Below are positions 9,917 through 19,506 of a stretch of 64,000 nt of DNA, piece after piece (position 1 is the first letter of the stretch; each line of letters opens with the position of its first letter). Both the position numbers and the translations under genes were made by a program. Location of the stretch: assembly GCF_023195895.1 (NCBI RefSeq), contig NZ_JALPRK010000012.1, forward strand, positions 1 through 64,000, in the 5' to 3' direction. The DNA is from Paenibacillus mellifer (GTDB lineage: Bacteria; Bacillota; Bacilli; Paenibacillales; Paenibacillaceae). The notes beneath the pieces are model-generated. The model did not search any database. It had not been told where the DNA came from and saw nothing but the letters and a program-made list of their open reading frames with translations.

Positions 9917-12598
9917 TTGAAATTAATCACAGAAGCAGAGCTGCTCGCATTTATGCGGGAAACCGCGTATAAACCGTTGACGTATCAGGAACTGGAGGAG
10001 CATTTTGGCATTACGGATGCCAGCGATTTCAAAGAGTTCCTGAAGATGCTCAACCGCTTGGAGCAGGAAGGACAAATTATATTAACCCGCACTCATCGTT
10101 ACGGCGTTCCGGAACGGATGGATTTGGTGCGCGGGCGTTTGCAGGCCCATGCCAAGGGATTTGCGTTTCTCATACCGGAGGATCGCGATCATCCGGATGT
10201 CTACATCCATGCGAATGACTTGAAGAGCGCGATGAATGGCGATACCGTGCTGGTGCGCGTCAGCTCGAAAAGCGCGGGCGGCGGCAAGCTGGAAGGCGAG
10301 GTCGTACGCATCGTACACCGCGCGGTTACTCAGGTAGTGGGGGTCTTCCAGAACAACGAATCGTTTGGTTTCGTCATCCCGGATGACAAACGGATCAACA
10401 AGGATTTGTTTATCCCTCGCGAAGGCTTCGGCGGGGCGGTGGACGGCGAGAAGGTTGTGGCCGAAATCGTGGAATACCCGGAGGGGCGCTCCGCCGCAGT
10501 AGGACGGGTTATCGAGATCCTCGGACACAAGGATGACCCGGGCGTCGATATCCTGTCCATTATCCGCAAGCATCAGCTGCCGGAGGCGTTCCCGGAGGAC
10601 GTCATGGCAGAGGCGCAGGATGCGCCTGACGAGATCGAGGAGGCGGAAATCGTCCGCCAAGGTCGGCGGGATTTGCGCGACAAGGTGATCGTAACGATCG
10701 ACGGCGAGGACGCGAAAGACTTGGACGACGCCGTCAATGTGGAGCGCCTGCCAAACGGGAATATCCGGTTGGGCGTGCATATCGCGGACGTTGGGTATTA
10801 CGTAAGAGAGAGTTCCAAGCTGGATCAAGAAGCTTATAACCGCGGATGCAGTGTGTATTTGGTGGACCGCGTCATTCCGATGCTGCCGCACCGGCTGTCG
10901 AACGGGATTTGCTCGCTGAATCCGAAGGTGGACCGCTTTACGTTGTCCTGTGAAATGGAATTTAACGAGCAGATGAAGGTCGTGAAGCACGATATCTTCA
11001 CCAGCGTGATTCGCACGAAGGAACGGATGACTTACACCAATGTGCGCAAAATCCTGCAGGAGGAAGATCCGGAGGTAACGGAGCGTTACGCCGATCTGGT
11101 CGAGACGTTCCAACTGATGAAGGAGCTGGCGCTGAAGCTGCGGGGGAACCGCATGCGGCGGGGCGCGGTGGACTTCGATTTCGAGGAATCGAAGGTCATC
11201 GTCGATGAGAACGGCAAGCCGGTCGACATTGTAAAGCGTGAGCGTTCGATCGCGGAACAGATTATCGAGGAATTCATGCTGGCGGCGAATGAGACGGTGG
11301 CGGAGCATTTTCATTGGCTTAAGGTGCCGTTCATTTATCGGATTCACGAGGATCCGGACCAGGAGAAGCTGATGAACTTCATGGCGTTTGTCGCCAACTT
11401 CGGGTACGCGGTCAAAGGCGGGAAAGGCAACAAAATACACCCGCGCGCGCTGCAGACGCTGCTGGAGGACATCCAGGGTACGAAGGAGCAGACGGTCATC
11501 AGTACGATGATGCTGCGCTCGATGAAGCAGGCGAAATACGATGCGGAAAGCACCGGGCACTTCGGGCTGGCGGCGGAGTTCTACACGCACTTCACCTCGC
11601 CGATCCGGCGGTATCCCGACCTGGTGATCCACCGGGTGATTCGCGAGGTGATCGAGAGCAACGGCGCGTTAAGCGAAGCGCGGATGGAGTATCTGGCCAG
11701 CCGCATGCAAGATATCGCGCAGCAATCGTCTGAGCGGGAGCGTATCGCCGTGGAGGCGGAGCGCGATACGGAACAGCTGAAGAAAGCGGAGTTCATGCTG
11801 GATAAGGTCGGGGAGGAATTCCCCGGCATTATCAGCAGCGTCACGAGCTTCGGCATGTTCATCGAGCTGGAGAACACGGTGGAAGGGCTCATCCGGCTTA
11901 GCGCGATGACGGATGACTATTACCATTTCCACGAGCAGCACATGGCGCTGATCGGGGAACGCACGTCGAAGATCTATCGGATCGGCGACGAGGTCAAGAT
12001 CCGCGTAGCGCGCGTGAACATGGACGACCATACCATCGACTTCGAGATGGTCGACATGAAGCCGCGGCAGCGCGGCGAGTTCGGCGGCGGGCGCGGAGCC
12101 TTTGACGGCGGCCGGAGCGGCGGTGGCCGCGGCGGCAAGCCGGGCAAAGGTGGCAGCAAGGCCGCCGGCAAGGGCAAGGGCGGCCGCGGCGCAGGCAAGC
12201 CCGGCCGGGGTGGAGCGGCGGCGGGGATCCTCGCCGCCGCCGAGGGCGTAGGCGCCGGGGCGGGCGCCCCCGGTGGGAAGCGCGGCAAGCGCGGCGGAGC
12301 TGCCAAAGGCAGCGGCGGCGTCGCGCTTGGCAGCGCCGTGGCCCGCGCGGACAGCGGCGCGGGCGAGGGCCCGGGCGCCGCGTCGGACGGCGCGCCCGCG
12401 TTTGGCTTCGGCTCCGGCAAGGGAGGCTACGCCTCCGGGACGGTCGCCGTGGCTCGCGATGCCGGTCGCGGATACCGCAGCACCGGCGAGGACAAGGGCT
12501 CGCGGCGGAAGAAGACTTCCGCGAGCGGGGTCTTTGTCGGCGCCGGAGAAGCCGCCCCGGGCCGCAAGCGGGGCGGCAAGGGCAAGAAGAAGAAGTAG
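9917..12598 (+). CDS. rnr: Ribonuclease R with an exceptionally long basic Gly-rich tail
   Basis: An 893-residue 3'-5' exoribonuclease. Order of domains: N-terminal helix-turn-helix-like part (1-65), two cold-shock/OB domains (about 70-230), the RNB catalytic domain with the metal-binding cluster [14 protein letters not shown] (about 261-274), and an S1 RNA-binding domain (about 640-715, [23 protein letters not shown]). It degrades structured RNA and in bacteria is the nuclease that clears tmRNA-tagged, stalled messages, which fits with smpB-ssrA nearby. The start is TTG with TGAGGTG upstream. From about residue 716 to the end the sequence is a tail of roughly 175 residues made almost only of Gly, Arg, Lys, Ala and Ser, far longer than the short basic tail usual in the family, encoded in very GC-rich DNA. 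Confidence 0.96.
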   Translation: MKLITEAELLAFMRETAYKPLTYQELEEHFGITDASDFKEFLKMLNRLEQEGQIILTRTHRYGVPERMDLVRGRLQAHAKGFAFLIPEDRDHPDVYIHANDLKSAMNGDTVLVRVSSKSAGGGKLEGEVVRIVHRAVTQVVGVFQNNESFGFVIPDDKRINKDLFIPREGFGGAVDGEKVVAEIVEYPEGRSAAVGRVIEILGHKDDPGVDILSIIRKHQLPEAFPEDVMAEAQDAPDEIEEAEIVRQGRRDLRDKVIVTIDGEDAKDLDDAVNVERLPNGNIRLGVHIADVGYYVRESSKLDQEAYNRGCSVYLVDRVIPMLPHRLSNGICSLNPKVDRFTLSCEMEFNEQMKVVKHDIFTSVIRTKERMTYTNVRKILQEEDPEVTERYADLVETFQLMKELALKLRGNRMRRGAVDFDFEESKVIVDENGKPVDIVKRERSIAEQIIEEFMLAANETVAEHFHWLKVPFIYRIHEDPDQEKLMNFMAFVANFGYAVKGGKGNKIHPRALQTLLEDIQGTKEQTVISTMMLRSMKQAKYDAESTGHFGLAAEFYTHFTSPIRRYPDLVIHRVIREVIESNGALSEARMEYLASRMQDIAQQSSERERIAVEAERDTEQLKKAEFMLDKVGEEFPGIISSVTSFGMFIELENTVEGLIRLSAMTDDYYHFHEQHMALIGERTSKIYRIGDEVKIRVARVNMDDHTIDFEMVDMKPRQRGEFGGGRGAFDGGRSGGGRGGKPGKGGSKAAGKGKGGRGAGKPGRGGAAAGILAAAEGVGAGAGAPGGKRGKRGGAAKGSGGVALGSAVARADSGAGEGPGAASDGAPAFGFGSGKGGYASGTVAVARDAGRGYRSTGEDKGSRRKKTSASGVFVGAGEAAPGRKRGGKGKKKK

Positions 12599-12690
12599 GC
12601 CATATCTGGCCTTGAGTCAGATGCGCAGGCTTTGATTTCTCAGTGCGGAATCTGGGGGAAGCCCGAAGGGTCAGCTGCGTTAGGTCCTAA

Positions 12691-12870
12691 ATGTATGCGA
12701 AAAATCAAATATAATGAGGGAAATTCGGCGATTTCAACGGAATGTATATGAAAAACCAAGTACAATTGCCCATCAGGAGGGCGTTGGCCTAGAATCTGTA
12801 TGAAAAACCGAATAGATTTCGTGTTTTTGGAGGCTAGCACCGTTTTGTATGCGAAAAATCGAATACAATG
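12691..12870. repeat. Four hairpin-forming repeats with about 51-bp period
   Basis: In the 542-bp gap after rnr (12599-13140) the motif TGTATGCGAAAAATCGAATA occurs four times with variation: 12691-12716, 12742-12767, 12794-12819 and 12843-12870. Each can fold on itself (TTGTAT.CGA with TCG.ATACAA around an A-rich loop, best in the fourth copy). Starts are spaced about 51, 52 and 49 bp apart. The repeats are all in one orientation and no coding frame runs through them. Role unknown. Confidence 0.7.
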
Positions 12871-12908
12871 GGGCGGGGCAGGGTTATCGCGCCCATAAGA
12901 AACTTAAA

Positions 12909-12952
12909 CAAGAAGGCAAGCGGTTTGAACTGCTCGCCTTCTTGTTTTTTTT
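12909..12952 (+). terminator. Strong rho-independent terminator
   Basis: A 15-bp stem with one G-T pair (CAAGAAGGCAAGCGG at 12909 and its partner ending CGCCTTCTTG) followed by eight T residues. It closes the region downstream of rnr and the repeat array. Confidence 0.85.
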
Positions 12953-13140
12953 GCGCCCAATTTCTTCCGTGGCTGTGTGCTGTTGGAAGATTAATGACCA
13001 TATAAATTGAATTACATAAGCATTAACCTTGCGCAAACCTCCCGCTAACACTCGCATAACACTTGTCCCCTACATTAGGAAGGGTAGGTTTGCGACCTTG
13101 GGTCTTGCAAGCAATTCAACAAGGAGGAAGGATCATCGTC

Positions 13141-14940
13141 ATGAAAAGGTTAAAAACATCCATCGTATCGACACTACTTCTCTCGCTGATGGCGGCAAGT
13201 CCGTTGGGGAGCGCGGGCGTGGCGAGTGCGAACGTCGCCGCTCAGGTGTACCCCACTAGTGTGGCCCCGGTTGAGGCATCTTCGGGGGCTTTTGCCGATC
13301 GGTACAAGAATAACGTAAAGGAAAATGCGACAGTTGAAACCAACCCGGCCATCGAGGCGCTCTCGGGTTATCTTGAGCTGTGGACCCCGGGGAAGACCTG
13401 GGATGGCGGCACGATCCTGGAGCAGTCGGTCTTGGACGCGAATATTCGTAAAGTCGTTGAGATCACGGCCAAACGCACCGAAGCTGAAGGGAAAGCGGCG
13501 TATCTCGACGACCGGAGAAACCAAAGCTACAGCGTAATCGACGGTTTAGGCCCGCTGGCCGACGTTTATCGCCATTTAACCGGTGCCCAAACGACGATCC
13601 TCGATATCCCGGCGGATGCGACCGAAGTTAAATACGACGATAAGGGCACGGGTGCCGGCGATCCCGAATCCAAACTGGGGAACATGGTGAAGTTCGTAAA
13701 TACCGTGCGGGGTAACTATTCCTCTTCGAATCCGGCCAAAGGGTACTATCAATACCCTCGTCCGTTCCGTTGGAGCGAGGAGGTTAGCGTACTGCCGACG
13801 CTTATTCCCGCCAAAAATCCGGACCCGACCAATGACGGCGGATTCCCGAGCGGACATACCAATGCAGCGTACCTGGCGGCGTTTGCCATGGCTTATGCTG
13901 TACCGGAGCGGTATCAGGAGCTGCTGACGCGCGCTTCCGATTTGGGGCATAGCCGTATCGTGGCCGGGATGCATTCTCCGCTCGACGTGATCGGGGGACG
14001 GGTGCTGGCTACGGCGTTGTCCGCCTCGATCCTGAACGATCCGGAGAATCAGGGCTTGAAGGAAGCCGCCTACAAGGAGGCGCATACGAAGCTGCTGAAC
14101 CAGGTCGTTACGGGAACCGATCCTTATAGCAATTACGAGAGCAATAAGCAGAAATTCACGGAGCGGCTGACGTACGATTTTCCGCAGATTCAAGATCAGG
14201 GCAAAGCCGTGACGGTGCCCAAAGGGGCCGAAGTGCTACTCGAAACTCGTTTGCCTTATTTGGATAACACGCAACGCCGTTGGGTGCTGGCAACGACCGG
14301 TCTGCCATCCGGGTACCCGTTGCTGGACGACAAGGAAGGCTGGGGCCGCTTGAATTTGTTTGCGGCGGCGGATGGTTTTGGCGCCCTCGTGAACGACGTG
14401 ACGGTGACGATGGATGCTGCGAAAGGCGGATTCCATGCGGCTGACCAGTGGCGCAACGACATTTCCGGCGCCGGGAAATTGACGAAGCAAGGAACCGGCG
14501 CATTGGAGCTCACGGGTAACAATACGTTTACGGGCGGAGTGCAGCTGGAGCAAGGCACGCTGATTGGCAGCTCGGCTACGGCCTTAGGGAACGGTCCGGT
14601 CGTGAACAATGGCGGGATTTTGCAGAAAAACGTTCCCGGCGAGCTGATCGTCTCCAGCAACTTCAAACAATCGTCTAAAGGGACGTTGGAGTTGGCTTTA
14701 GCTGGACCGGACAACGGACCGCTCCGCATTAAAGGCACGGCCACGTATGGAGGCAAGCTGCGGGTGGATCTCACCGGCGTGGAGCTTTCCGATAAGCAGC
14801 GCATTACGGTGATTACGAGCGGCAAACGCGATCCGAAAAGCACCTTCGCTTCGATCGAAACGAAAGGCCTGCCGGCTAAAACGCAGGTCAAAGCCATCTA
14901 CAACGCACATAGCGTGCAACTGTTGATTACGAAGAAGTAA
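13141..14940 (+). CDS. Secreted PAP2 acid phosphatase with autotransporter-type beta repeat
   Basis: A 599-residue exported protein. The ATG at 13141 follows AAGGAGGAAGG and begins a clear signal peptide (MKRLKTS, hydrophobic core, cleavage near ANVAA). The PAP2/class A acid phosphatase motif is split as usual: a K...RP part around YYQYPRPFRW, then FPSGHTNAAY, then SRIVAGMHSPLDVIGG with the catalytic His. Downstream (about residues 440-599) is a beta-strand module, GKLTKQGTGALELTGNNTFT then VQLEQGTLIG, that matches the autotransporter-associated repeat known from Gram-negative passenger domains. It probably releases phosphate from extracellular organic phosphates, with the C-terminal module as a wall or substrate-binding part. 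It is a single gene with its own terminator. Confidence 0.85.
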   Translation: MKRLKTSIVSTLLLSLMAASPLGSAGVASANVAAQVYPTSVAPVEASSGAFADRYKNNVKENATVETNPAIEALSGYLELWTPGKTWDGGTILEQSVLDANIRKVVEITAKRTEAEGKAAYLDDRRNQSYSVIDGLGPLADVYRHLTGAQTTILDIPADATEVKYDDKGTGAGDPESKLGNMVKFVNTVRGNYSSSNPAKGYYQYPRPFRWSEEVSVLPTLIPAKNPDPTNDGGFPSGHTNAAYLAAFAMAYAVPERYQELLTRASDLGHSRIVAGMHSPLDVIGGRVLATALSASILNDPENQGLKEAAYKEAHTKLLNQVVTGTDPYSNYESNKQKFTERLTYDFPQIQDQGKAVTVPKGAEVLLETRLPYLDNTQRRWVLATTGLPSGYPLLDDKEGWGRLNLFAAADGFGALVNDVTVTMDAAKGGFHAADQWRNDISGAGKLTKQGTGALELTGNNTFTGGVQLEQGTLIGSSATALGNGPVVNNGGILQKNVPGELIVSSNFKQSSKGTLELALAGPDNGPLRIKGTATYGGKLRVDLTGVELSDKQRITVITSGKRDPKSTFASIETKGLPAKTQVKAIYNAHSVQLLITKK

Positions 14941-14954
14941 GGCTCGCAAAGAAC

Positions 14955-14990
14955 AGCCCCCGGAGTTATGGCTCCGGGGGCTGGTTGCTT
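14955..14990 (+). terminator. Terminator after the phosphatase gene
   Basis: AGCCCCCGGAG at 14955-14965 pairs perfectly with CTCCGGGGGCT at 14972-14982, followed by a short T-rich run. It also lies at the end of the convergent hydrolase gene and may serve both. Confidence 0.75.
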
Positions 14991-15776
14991 TTAGGCATCG
15001 GCTAACGTAGGGGTGGGCTCTTCCAGCTGCGCCAGGCGTTTCAGCAGTTTTTTCAGCATGACGGAGGCTTTGACCTGGAGGGGCAGGCTGTCGGCGATGC
15101 GCAGCTCGTAGGCCCCGCTCAAGATGGCCTGCTTCAGCTCGGCGACGGAATCGCAGGGGCGATGCAGCTCGTTATACAAGCTGCCGTATTGCAGGCACTG
15201 ATGGGTGTCGCTCCCGGCGGTCACCGGCTTACCCAGCTCGGCGGCGAAGCGTTCGACGTTGGCACGGTTCACTTCGTTGCCGTATTCGTACATATCCTTG
15301 GCGTTCAGGTCAAAAGCGTCCAACCGCCGCAGTTGCTCCGCCTCCAGATGATGGAGCGGGGTGGAGACGCGGAACGGATGCGCGCCGATTTTGAGCAAGG
15401 GGTAGCGTTCGGCCAGCGTCATCAGCTCGTCGAAGGGGATGAAGGAACCTTTTTCCGTATAGTTGTCCAGCGCGTGGCGAACCTCCAGAATATGCTCCTT
15501 GCGCCCGATCAGCAGAATATGGCCGGTTTCGCGGATATCCACCTCCATGCCGGGGAAGATGCGGAGGCCGTCAGCCTCGTAGTATTCCCCATTGAAGGGG
15601 TACAGGCGGTCGAGGTTGTCGTAGACCTCATGGAAGTTGCGCGTATTAAAATGCTCCGTCAAAGCGAGGGCATTCAGCCCGTTCGCCTTGGCTTCGGCAA
15701 TCATTTCTTCGTAATAGGCCGGCGAGAAATCGGTGGCCTTGGATAATTTCGCGTGGGTGTGCAGGTCGATGCGCAT
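14991..15776 (-). CDS. PHP-domain metal-dependent phosphoesterase/hydrolase
   Basis: A 261-residue protein starting MRIDLHTHAK, after an AAGGAGT ribosome site; a longer frame to 15866 overlaps the previous gene and has no such site. Metal-binding motifs of the PHP superfamily are visible: DLHTH near the N-terminus, ALTEHFN (about 45), GMEVD (about 73), IGAHPFR (about 128) and GSDTHQ (about 194). PHP proteins of this size hydrolyse phosphate esters or act as histidinol-phosphatase-like enzymes. It is the last gene of the ECF transporter operon, 19 bases after the T-component gene, so it may process the imported compound. The substrate is not known. Confidence 0.82.
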   Translation of the reverse strand: MRIDLHTHAKLSKATDFSPAYYEEMIAEAKANGLNALALTEHFNTRNFHEVYDNLDRLYPFNGEYYEADGLRIFPGMEVDIRETGHILLIGRKEHILEVRHALDNYTEKGSFIPFDELMTLAERYPLLKIGAHPFRVSTPLHHLEAEQLRRLDAFDLNAKDMYEYGNEVNRANVERFAAELGKPVTAGSDTHQCLQYGSLYNELHRPCDSVAELKQAILSGAYELRIADSLPLQVKASVMLKKLLKRLAQLEEPTPTLADA

Positions 15777-15795
15777 CGAAACAACTCCTTGTTGG

Positions 15796-16617
15796 TTAGA
15801 TAAATGAAGCGGAAGTCCAGAACAATAACGCCACATAAAGCGCCGATCCGCCCAGAAAAAGAACATCGCGCCGCTGCAGCTTCAAATGCGACAGCTTGAG
15901 CTTCTTGGCGGCGGGGTTCTTCATGCCGTACGAGAAGCCGCGCGTTTCCAGCGCTTCTACGGTGGTGCGGGAGCGTTTGGCTGTCGCCAGCATCAGCGGG
16001 AAAAAAGCGTACACCAGCAGCTTCAAATAGTACGCGCCAAGCCGCCAGTACAGAACTCCGTGCCGCTCGGGCGCTTTGCCGCGCAGCCGGTAGGAGAGCA
16101 GCACGTTGCGGAACTCCTCGAACAATACCGGCAGAATGCGGTAGCCGTAGGACAAGCTGAACGAGAAGGCGGCGGGGACGCCAAGGGCGAGCAGGCCGTC
16201 GCTGATTTTTTCCGGATCCATGCCCGAGAACACGGTGATACTGGCCAGCGAGACGATCGACAGCTTCAGCGTAAGCTTGAGCAGCGGCAGGGCGGAAGAA
16301 ATGTCTCCTCCGAAGAAAAGCGAGATAATAAACAGCCAGCCCACCTGTCCGATCAAGCCAAGGCAGAGCACAATGATGATGAACGGCGTGACCCGGGACA
16401 ACACCGTCGTGATGATGACGAACAGGCACATGCCGGCTAAGACAACGTAACTGTTAAGAAACCACGGGACGATGGCATAAAACAGATACCAAATCAGCAA
16501 TCCCCGCGGATCCAGCCGGGAAAGGGAAGCATGGCCGCTGCCGTAGGCCGTGTTCATTAATTCGAGCTGGATGCGGTCGAGCGAGATTTTGTTAAACCAA
16601 TTGCGGACGAGCTGCAT
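15796..16617 (-). CDS. ECF transporter transmembrane T component
   Basis: A 273-residue membrane protein with about five helices and the two cytoplasmic coupling segments of EcfT: the GVPAAFSFSLSYGYRILPVLFEE part and the ATAKRSRTTVEALETRGF part, where the Ala-Arg-Gly type motifs contact the ATPases. It joins the substrate-binding S component to the ATPase pair in an energy-coupling-factor importer. Its start overlaps the end of the ATPase gene by 26 bases, which suggests translational coupling. Gene order S, fused ATPase, T recalls the YkoEDC-type systems of Bacillus. Confidence 0.9.
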   Translation of the reverse strand: MQLVRNWFNKISLDRIQLELMNTAYGSGHASLSRLDPRGLLIWYLFYAIVPWFLNSYVVLAGMCLFVIITTVLSRVTPFIIIVLCLGLIGQVGWLFIISLFFGGDISSALPLLKLTLKLSIVSLASITVFSGMDPEKISDGLLALGVPAAFSFSLSYGYRILPVLFEEFRNVLLSYRLRGKAPERHGVLYWRLGAYYLKLLVYAFFPLMLATAKRSRTTVEALETRGFSYGMKNPAAKKLKLSHLKLQRRDVLFLGGSALYVALLFWTSASFI

Positions 16618-18439
16618 GCGGGTGGATCTCCTTTCCGGTGAGGATGCGGTTCAGGCGGTCGGCCAGCTCGATTGGCGAACCGCATGGCGGCTGGAGGCCA
16701 AGGGCGGCGGACAGCTCCATGCTTTGCGTCAGCGCCAGGCCGGCGCGGCGGATCAGCTCCGGGTTGGCGAAGACCTGCGCCGCCGTCCCGTCCGCCAGCA
16801 CCCGGCCGTCGTGCATGACGATGACGCGCGTCGCCCAGCGATGAACGAGCTGCATGTCATGCGTGGCGATCAGCACCGTGCGGACGTGCTGGTTCAGCTC
16901 CTCCAGCGTGCGGAGCAGCTCTTCGCGGGTGGCCAGATCGAGATTGGCCGTCGGCTCGTCGAGCAGCATGATCGCGGGCCGGATCGCCGCCCCGATGGCG
17001 AGCGAGACGCGACGCTGTTGGCCGCCGCTCAGGAGGCGCGCGTCGCGGTCCTGCAACGGCTCCAGCCGGAAGCTGTGCAGCATGCGTTGCAGGGTATCGT
17101 CCGCGTCCGGGTAGCCGCGCCGTTTCAGGCAGTAGGCGATCTCTTTGCGCACGCTGTCCTCGATGAACATGTCCTCCGGGTTCTGGAAGACGAAGGCGAC
17201 GTCCCGCGACAGCTGCTCGATGGAGATGCTGCGGGTATCCTGCTGGAGGACGGCAACGCTGCCGTCGGACGGCTTGGCAATCCCGGCGATCAGCTTCAGC
17301 AGCGAAGACTTGCCCGCGCCGTTGTTCCCGATGAGCGCGATCCGTTCATCCTCATAGAGCGTCAGGTCGATGCCGTACAGCACGGTTCGCTCCGCTTTGC
17401 GGATCGTGCGGTAGTTCAGGGAAGCGCCGTTGAACTGGATGACGGGGTTCCGTTGGTTGTCGGGCTGATGATTATCATCGGCGGACAGGGAACGAGTGCT
17501 GACCCAAGGAGCAGGCGTTTCATTCGGTAGTGTTTGAAGCTGCCGCTGAAAATAAGGGATCGCGGTTTCGGTCGTGATCGGATAAGTTGCCTGCTGGGCT
17601 TGCTTGTTGTTGGGATTCCATCGCATTGGTATGTTGGTGTCCTGCAGGGCTGCTAGATAGGCCGCGGCTTGGGTGACCTCGGGCGGCTGAATGCCCAGCC
17701 GCTCCAGATCGTCGAGGCTGTTCAGGGCTGCGGTGACCGGGCGTTTCCACAACACCCGGCCTTGATCCAACAGGCAAACCTCCTGACAGTAGTCGGCGAT
17801 AAACTCCGAATGATGCTCAATCACGATAATCGTCTTGCCGTGGTTCTGGTTCAGCTCCTGCAGCACTTCGTAGACCTGACGGGCATGGCTCGGATCGAGC
17901 TGGGACACCGGCTCGTCGACGATCAGGATCTCTGCGCCCAGCGAGAGGGCTCCGGCCAGGGCGAGTAGATGTTTTTGTCCGCCGCTCAGCTCCCAGATGT
18001 AACGGTGCTGCAAGTGTGTGAGGCCGCAGAGCTCCAAAGCGTGGAGCGCCCGATCCTTGTAGTCGGGCAGCCCGTAGTTCAGCGGGGCGAAGCAAGCCTC
18101 GTCCAGTACGGTGGGCCGCACGAGCTGGTTGTCGAAGTCCTGATAGACGTAGCCGACGCGGCGAGAGAGTTGGGCGACGGTTTTTTGCGCGGTGGATTGG
18201 CCGTGAATGTGTACCTCGCCTTCAAAGTCGCCGGAATAATAATGCGGAATGAGCCCGTTGAGCAGCTTGCATAATGTCGATTTGCCGGAGCCGTTGCCGC
18301 CGATGATGGCGGTGAAGGAACCGGGTTCAATCGTCAGGTTCACCTGGTTCAGCACAGGCAGCTCCGAGCCCGGGTAAGTAAACGACACGTTGCGGATGTC
18401 GATCACAGGGCCGCGGGTTTCGTTGTTCGGATTAAGCAT
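16592..18439 (-). CDS. ECF transporter double ATPase (two ABC domains fused)
   Basis: A 615-residue protein with two complete ABC ATPase domains. Domain 1: Walker A GGNGSGKST (about 41-49), signature LSGGQKH, Walker B ILIVDEP. Domain 2: Walker A GNNGAGKSS (about 368-376), signature LSGGQQRR, Walker B IMLLDEP. The domains are joined by about 70 poorly conserved residues. It powers uptake through the T and S components encoded on either side, with the S-component gene overlapping its start by 8 bases. The fused form is typical of the YkoD-like group and not of the separate EcfA1/EcfA2 used for shared vitamin transport. Confidence 0.92.
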   Translation of the reverse strand: MLNPNNETRGPVIDIRNVSFTYPGSELPVLNQVNLTIEPGSFTAIIGGNGSGKSTLCKLLNGLIPHYYSGDFEGEVHIHGQSTAQKTVAQLSRRVGYVYQDFDNQLVRPTVLDEACFAPLNYGLPDYKDRALHALELCGLTHLQHRYIWELSGGQKHLLALAGALSLGAEILIVDEPVSQLDPSHARQVYEVLQELNQNHGKTIIVIEHHSEFIADYCQEVCLLDQGRVLWKRPVTAALNSLDDLERLGIQPPEVTQAAAYLAALQDTNIPMRWNPNNKQAQQATYPITTETAIPYFQRQLQTLPNETPAPWVSTRSLSADDNHQPDNQRNPVIQFNGASLNYRTIRKAERTVLYGIDLTLYEDERIALIGNNGAGKSSLLKLIAGIAKPSDGSVAVLQQDTRSISIEQLSRDVAFVFQNPEDMFIEDSVRKEIAYCLKRRGYPDADDTLQRMLHSFRLEPLQDRDARLLSGGQQRRVSLAIGAAIRPAIMLLDEPTANLDLATREELLRTLEELNQHVRTVLIATHDMQLVHRWATRVIVMHDGRVLADGTAAQVFANPELIRRAGLALTQSMELSAALGLQPPCGSPIELADRLNRILTGKEIHPHAARPQLV

Positions 18440-19319
18440 ACGGCAAGTTCTCGGACTCGTCCCCGGTTTGAATGCTACGCGCCCGCTTGGCCCGCATGAT
18501 CAGCAGGACGATAACGGCTACCACGGCTGCGGCGGCAATACTAAGCCAGATAGCGCCCGAGCCCAGCCGGTCAGCCAACCCGCTGTCCCACTCGCCGAAG
18601 TTCCAGTCCGTCTCGGACAGCGATTCCGCGCCAAAAGCGATCAGCGCCAGCGCAATCCCGCTCAACACCAGCTTCGGCGAAATGACGCCGGCGGCTTCGT
18701 ATTTGGTGGATTTTTCGCGCGGTTTGATGCCAAGGAGCGGTTCGATTTTTCCATAGAGTCTAGGAACCAGGTAGAGGGTAGGCAGCAGGGCGAACAGGAT
18801 GCCGGAGAACAGCACGTCGTTCAGGAAGCCGACGCCTTCGACGATCACGACGCTTTGCGCCAGCCCGGGGACGGCTTCGAATTCTTCGACGCCGATCCAG
18901 ACTTTGCCGATGTCGACCAGGCTGCTGCACAGTTGATGGATGATGACGCCCGTGATGGCGGCGGTGCCGACTTGCAGGCGGTTTTGCGGGTTACGGACCA
19001 TCCGTCCGGCGACGTACATGGCGAAGGAGAAGGTCAGGAATTTTTCCAGCTCGCCCAGTCCGCCGAATTGTCCCAGCATCAGCTCGCCGAAAATCACCTC
19101 GCCCAGCGCCGCCCCGACCGCCGCATACAGCGGGTGGAACAGCATACACAACGTGAGCGGGATAAACGCGAAGTACTCCACCGAGAGTTCGATCGGCCCG
19201 AGGCGAAACTCGGGGATGAGCTCGGTGAACATGTTGGACAAGCCGTACAGGGACATGGAGAGGACGAAAATCATCATTTTTTGCGAGGACGTGAGGGTGT
19301 ACAGGGTTTTGCGGTTCAT
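18432..19319 (-). CDS. ECF transporter S component, substrate unknown
   Basis: A 295-residue membrane protein with about six or seven helices, first gene of the operon. Helices 1-6 (residues 15-200) look like an ECF S component (FIPLTLCMLFHPLYAAVGAALGE, YVAGRM), and an additional pair of helices with an acidic loop follows near the C-terminus (IWLSIAAAAVVAVIVLLIMRAKR). Having its own T and ATPase subunits next to it marks a dedicated (group I type) transporter. The family cannot be tied to a substrate by eye; the RpiR-type regulator divergently encoded suggests a sugar or nucleoside-like compound, which is inference. Confidence 0.8.
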   Translation of the reverse strand: MNRKTLYTLTSSQKMMIFVLSMSLYGLSNMFTELIPEFRLGPIELSVEYFAFIPLTLCMLFHPLYAAVGAALGEVIFGELMLGQFGGLGELEKFLTFSFAMYVAGRMVRNPQNRLQVGTAAITGVIIHQLCSSLVDIGKVWIGVEEFEAVPGLAQSVVIVEGVGFLNDVLFSGILFALLPTLYLVPRLYGKIEPLLGIKPREKSTKYEAAGVISPKLVLSGIALALIAFGAESLSETDWNFGEWDSGLADRLGSGAIWLSIAAAAVVAVIVLLIMRAKRARSIQTGDESENLPYA

Positions 19320-19431
19320 GAAGGGAAAACCTCCTTTAATGAGTCGTTCTTCCCAAAGTGTAGAGGCCGAGTATTAAATGAGACATGGGTGTATGTCAAC
19401 GGATTGTAATATTTTTTACATAGTGAAAATG

Positions 19432-19449
19432 ATGTAAATAAATTTACAT
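19432..19449. promoter_or_regulatory. Operator-like palindrome between ECF operon and RpiR gene
   Basis: ATGTAAAT-AA-ATTTACAT, 8-bp perfect arms, in the 187-bp divergent intergenic region. A related half-site pair, TTACAT and ATGTAA, lies just to its left (19416-19437), so two overlapping sites are possible. The likely binder is the RpiR-type regulator encoded next to it. Confidence 0.55.
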
Positions 19450-19506
19450 AACAATGGCTTGTTAGAATAGGAGCAGAACAGAACGAGACCCTAAGGAGCG
19501 GAGCCC

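Noticed and set aside
10082-11632. Long minus-strand open frame opposite rnr
   Set aside because: It is the mirror of the GC-rich codon pattern of RNase R; it has no family resemblance or ribosome site. The same holds for the frames opposite the glucosidase (3211-3909) and the ECF ATPase (16550-17530).
12691-12870. CRISPR array
   Set aside because: Repeat units diverge from one another, only four are present, units are short hairpins with about 25-base spacers and no cas genes lie anywhere in the window.
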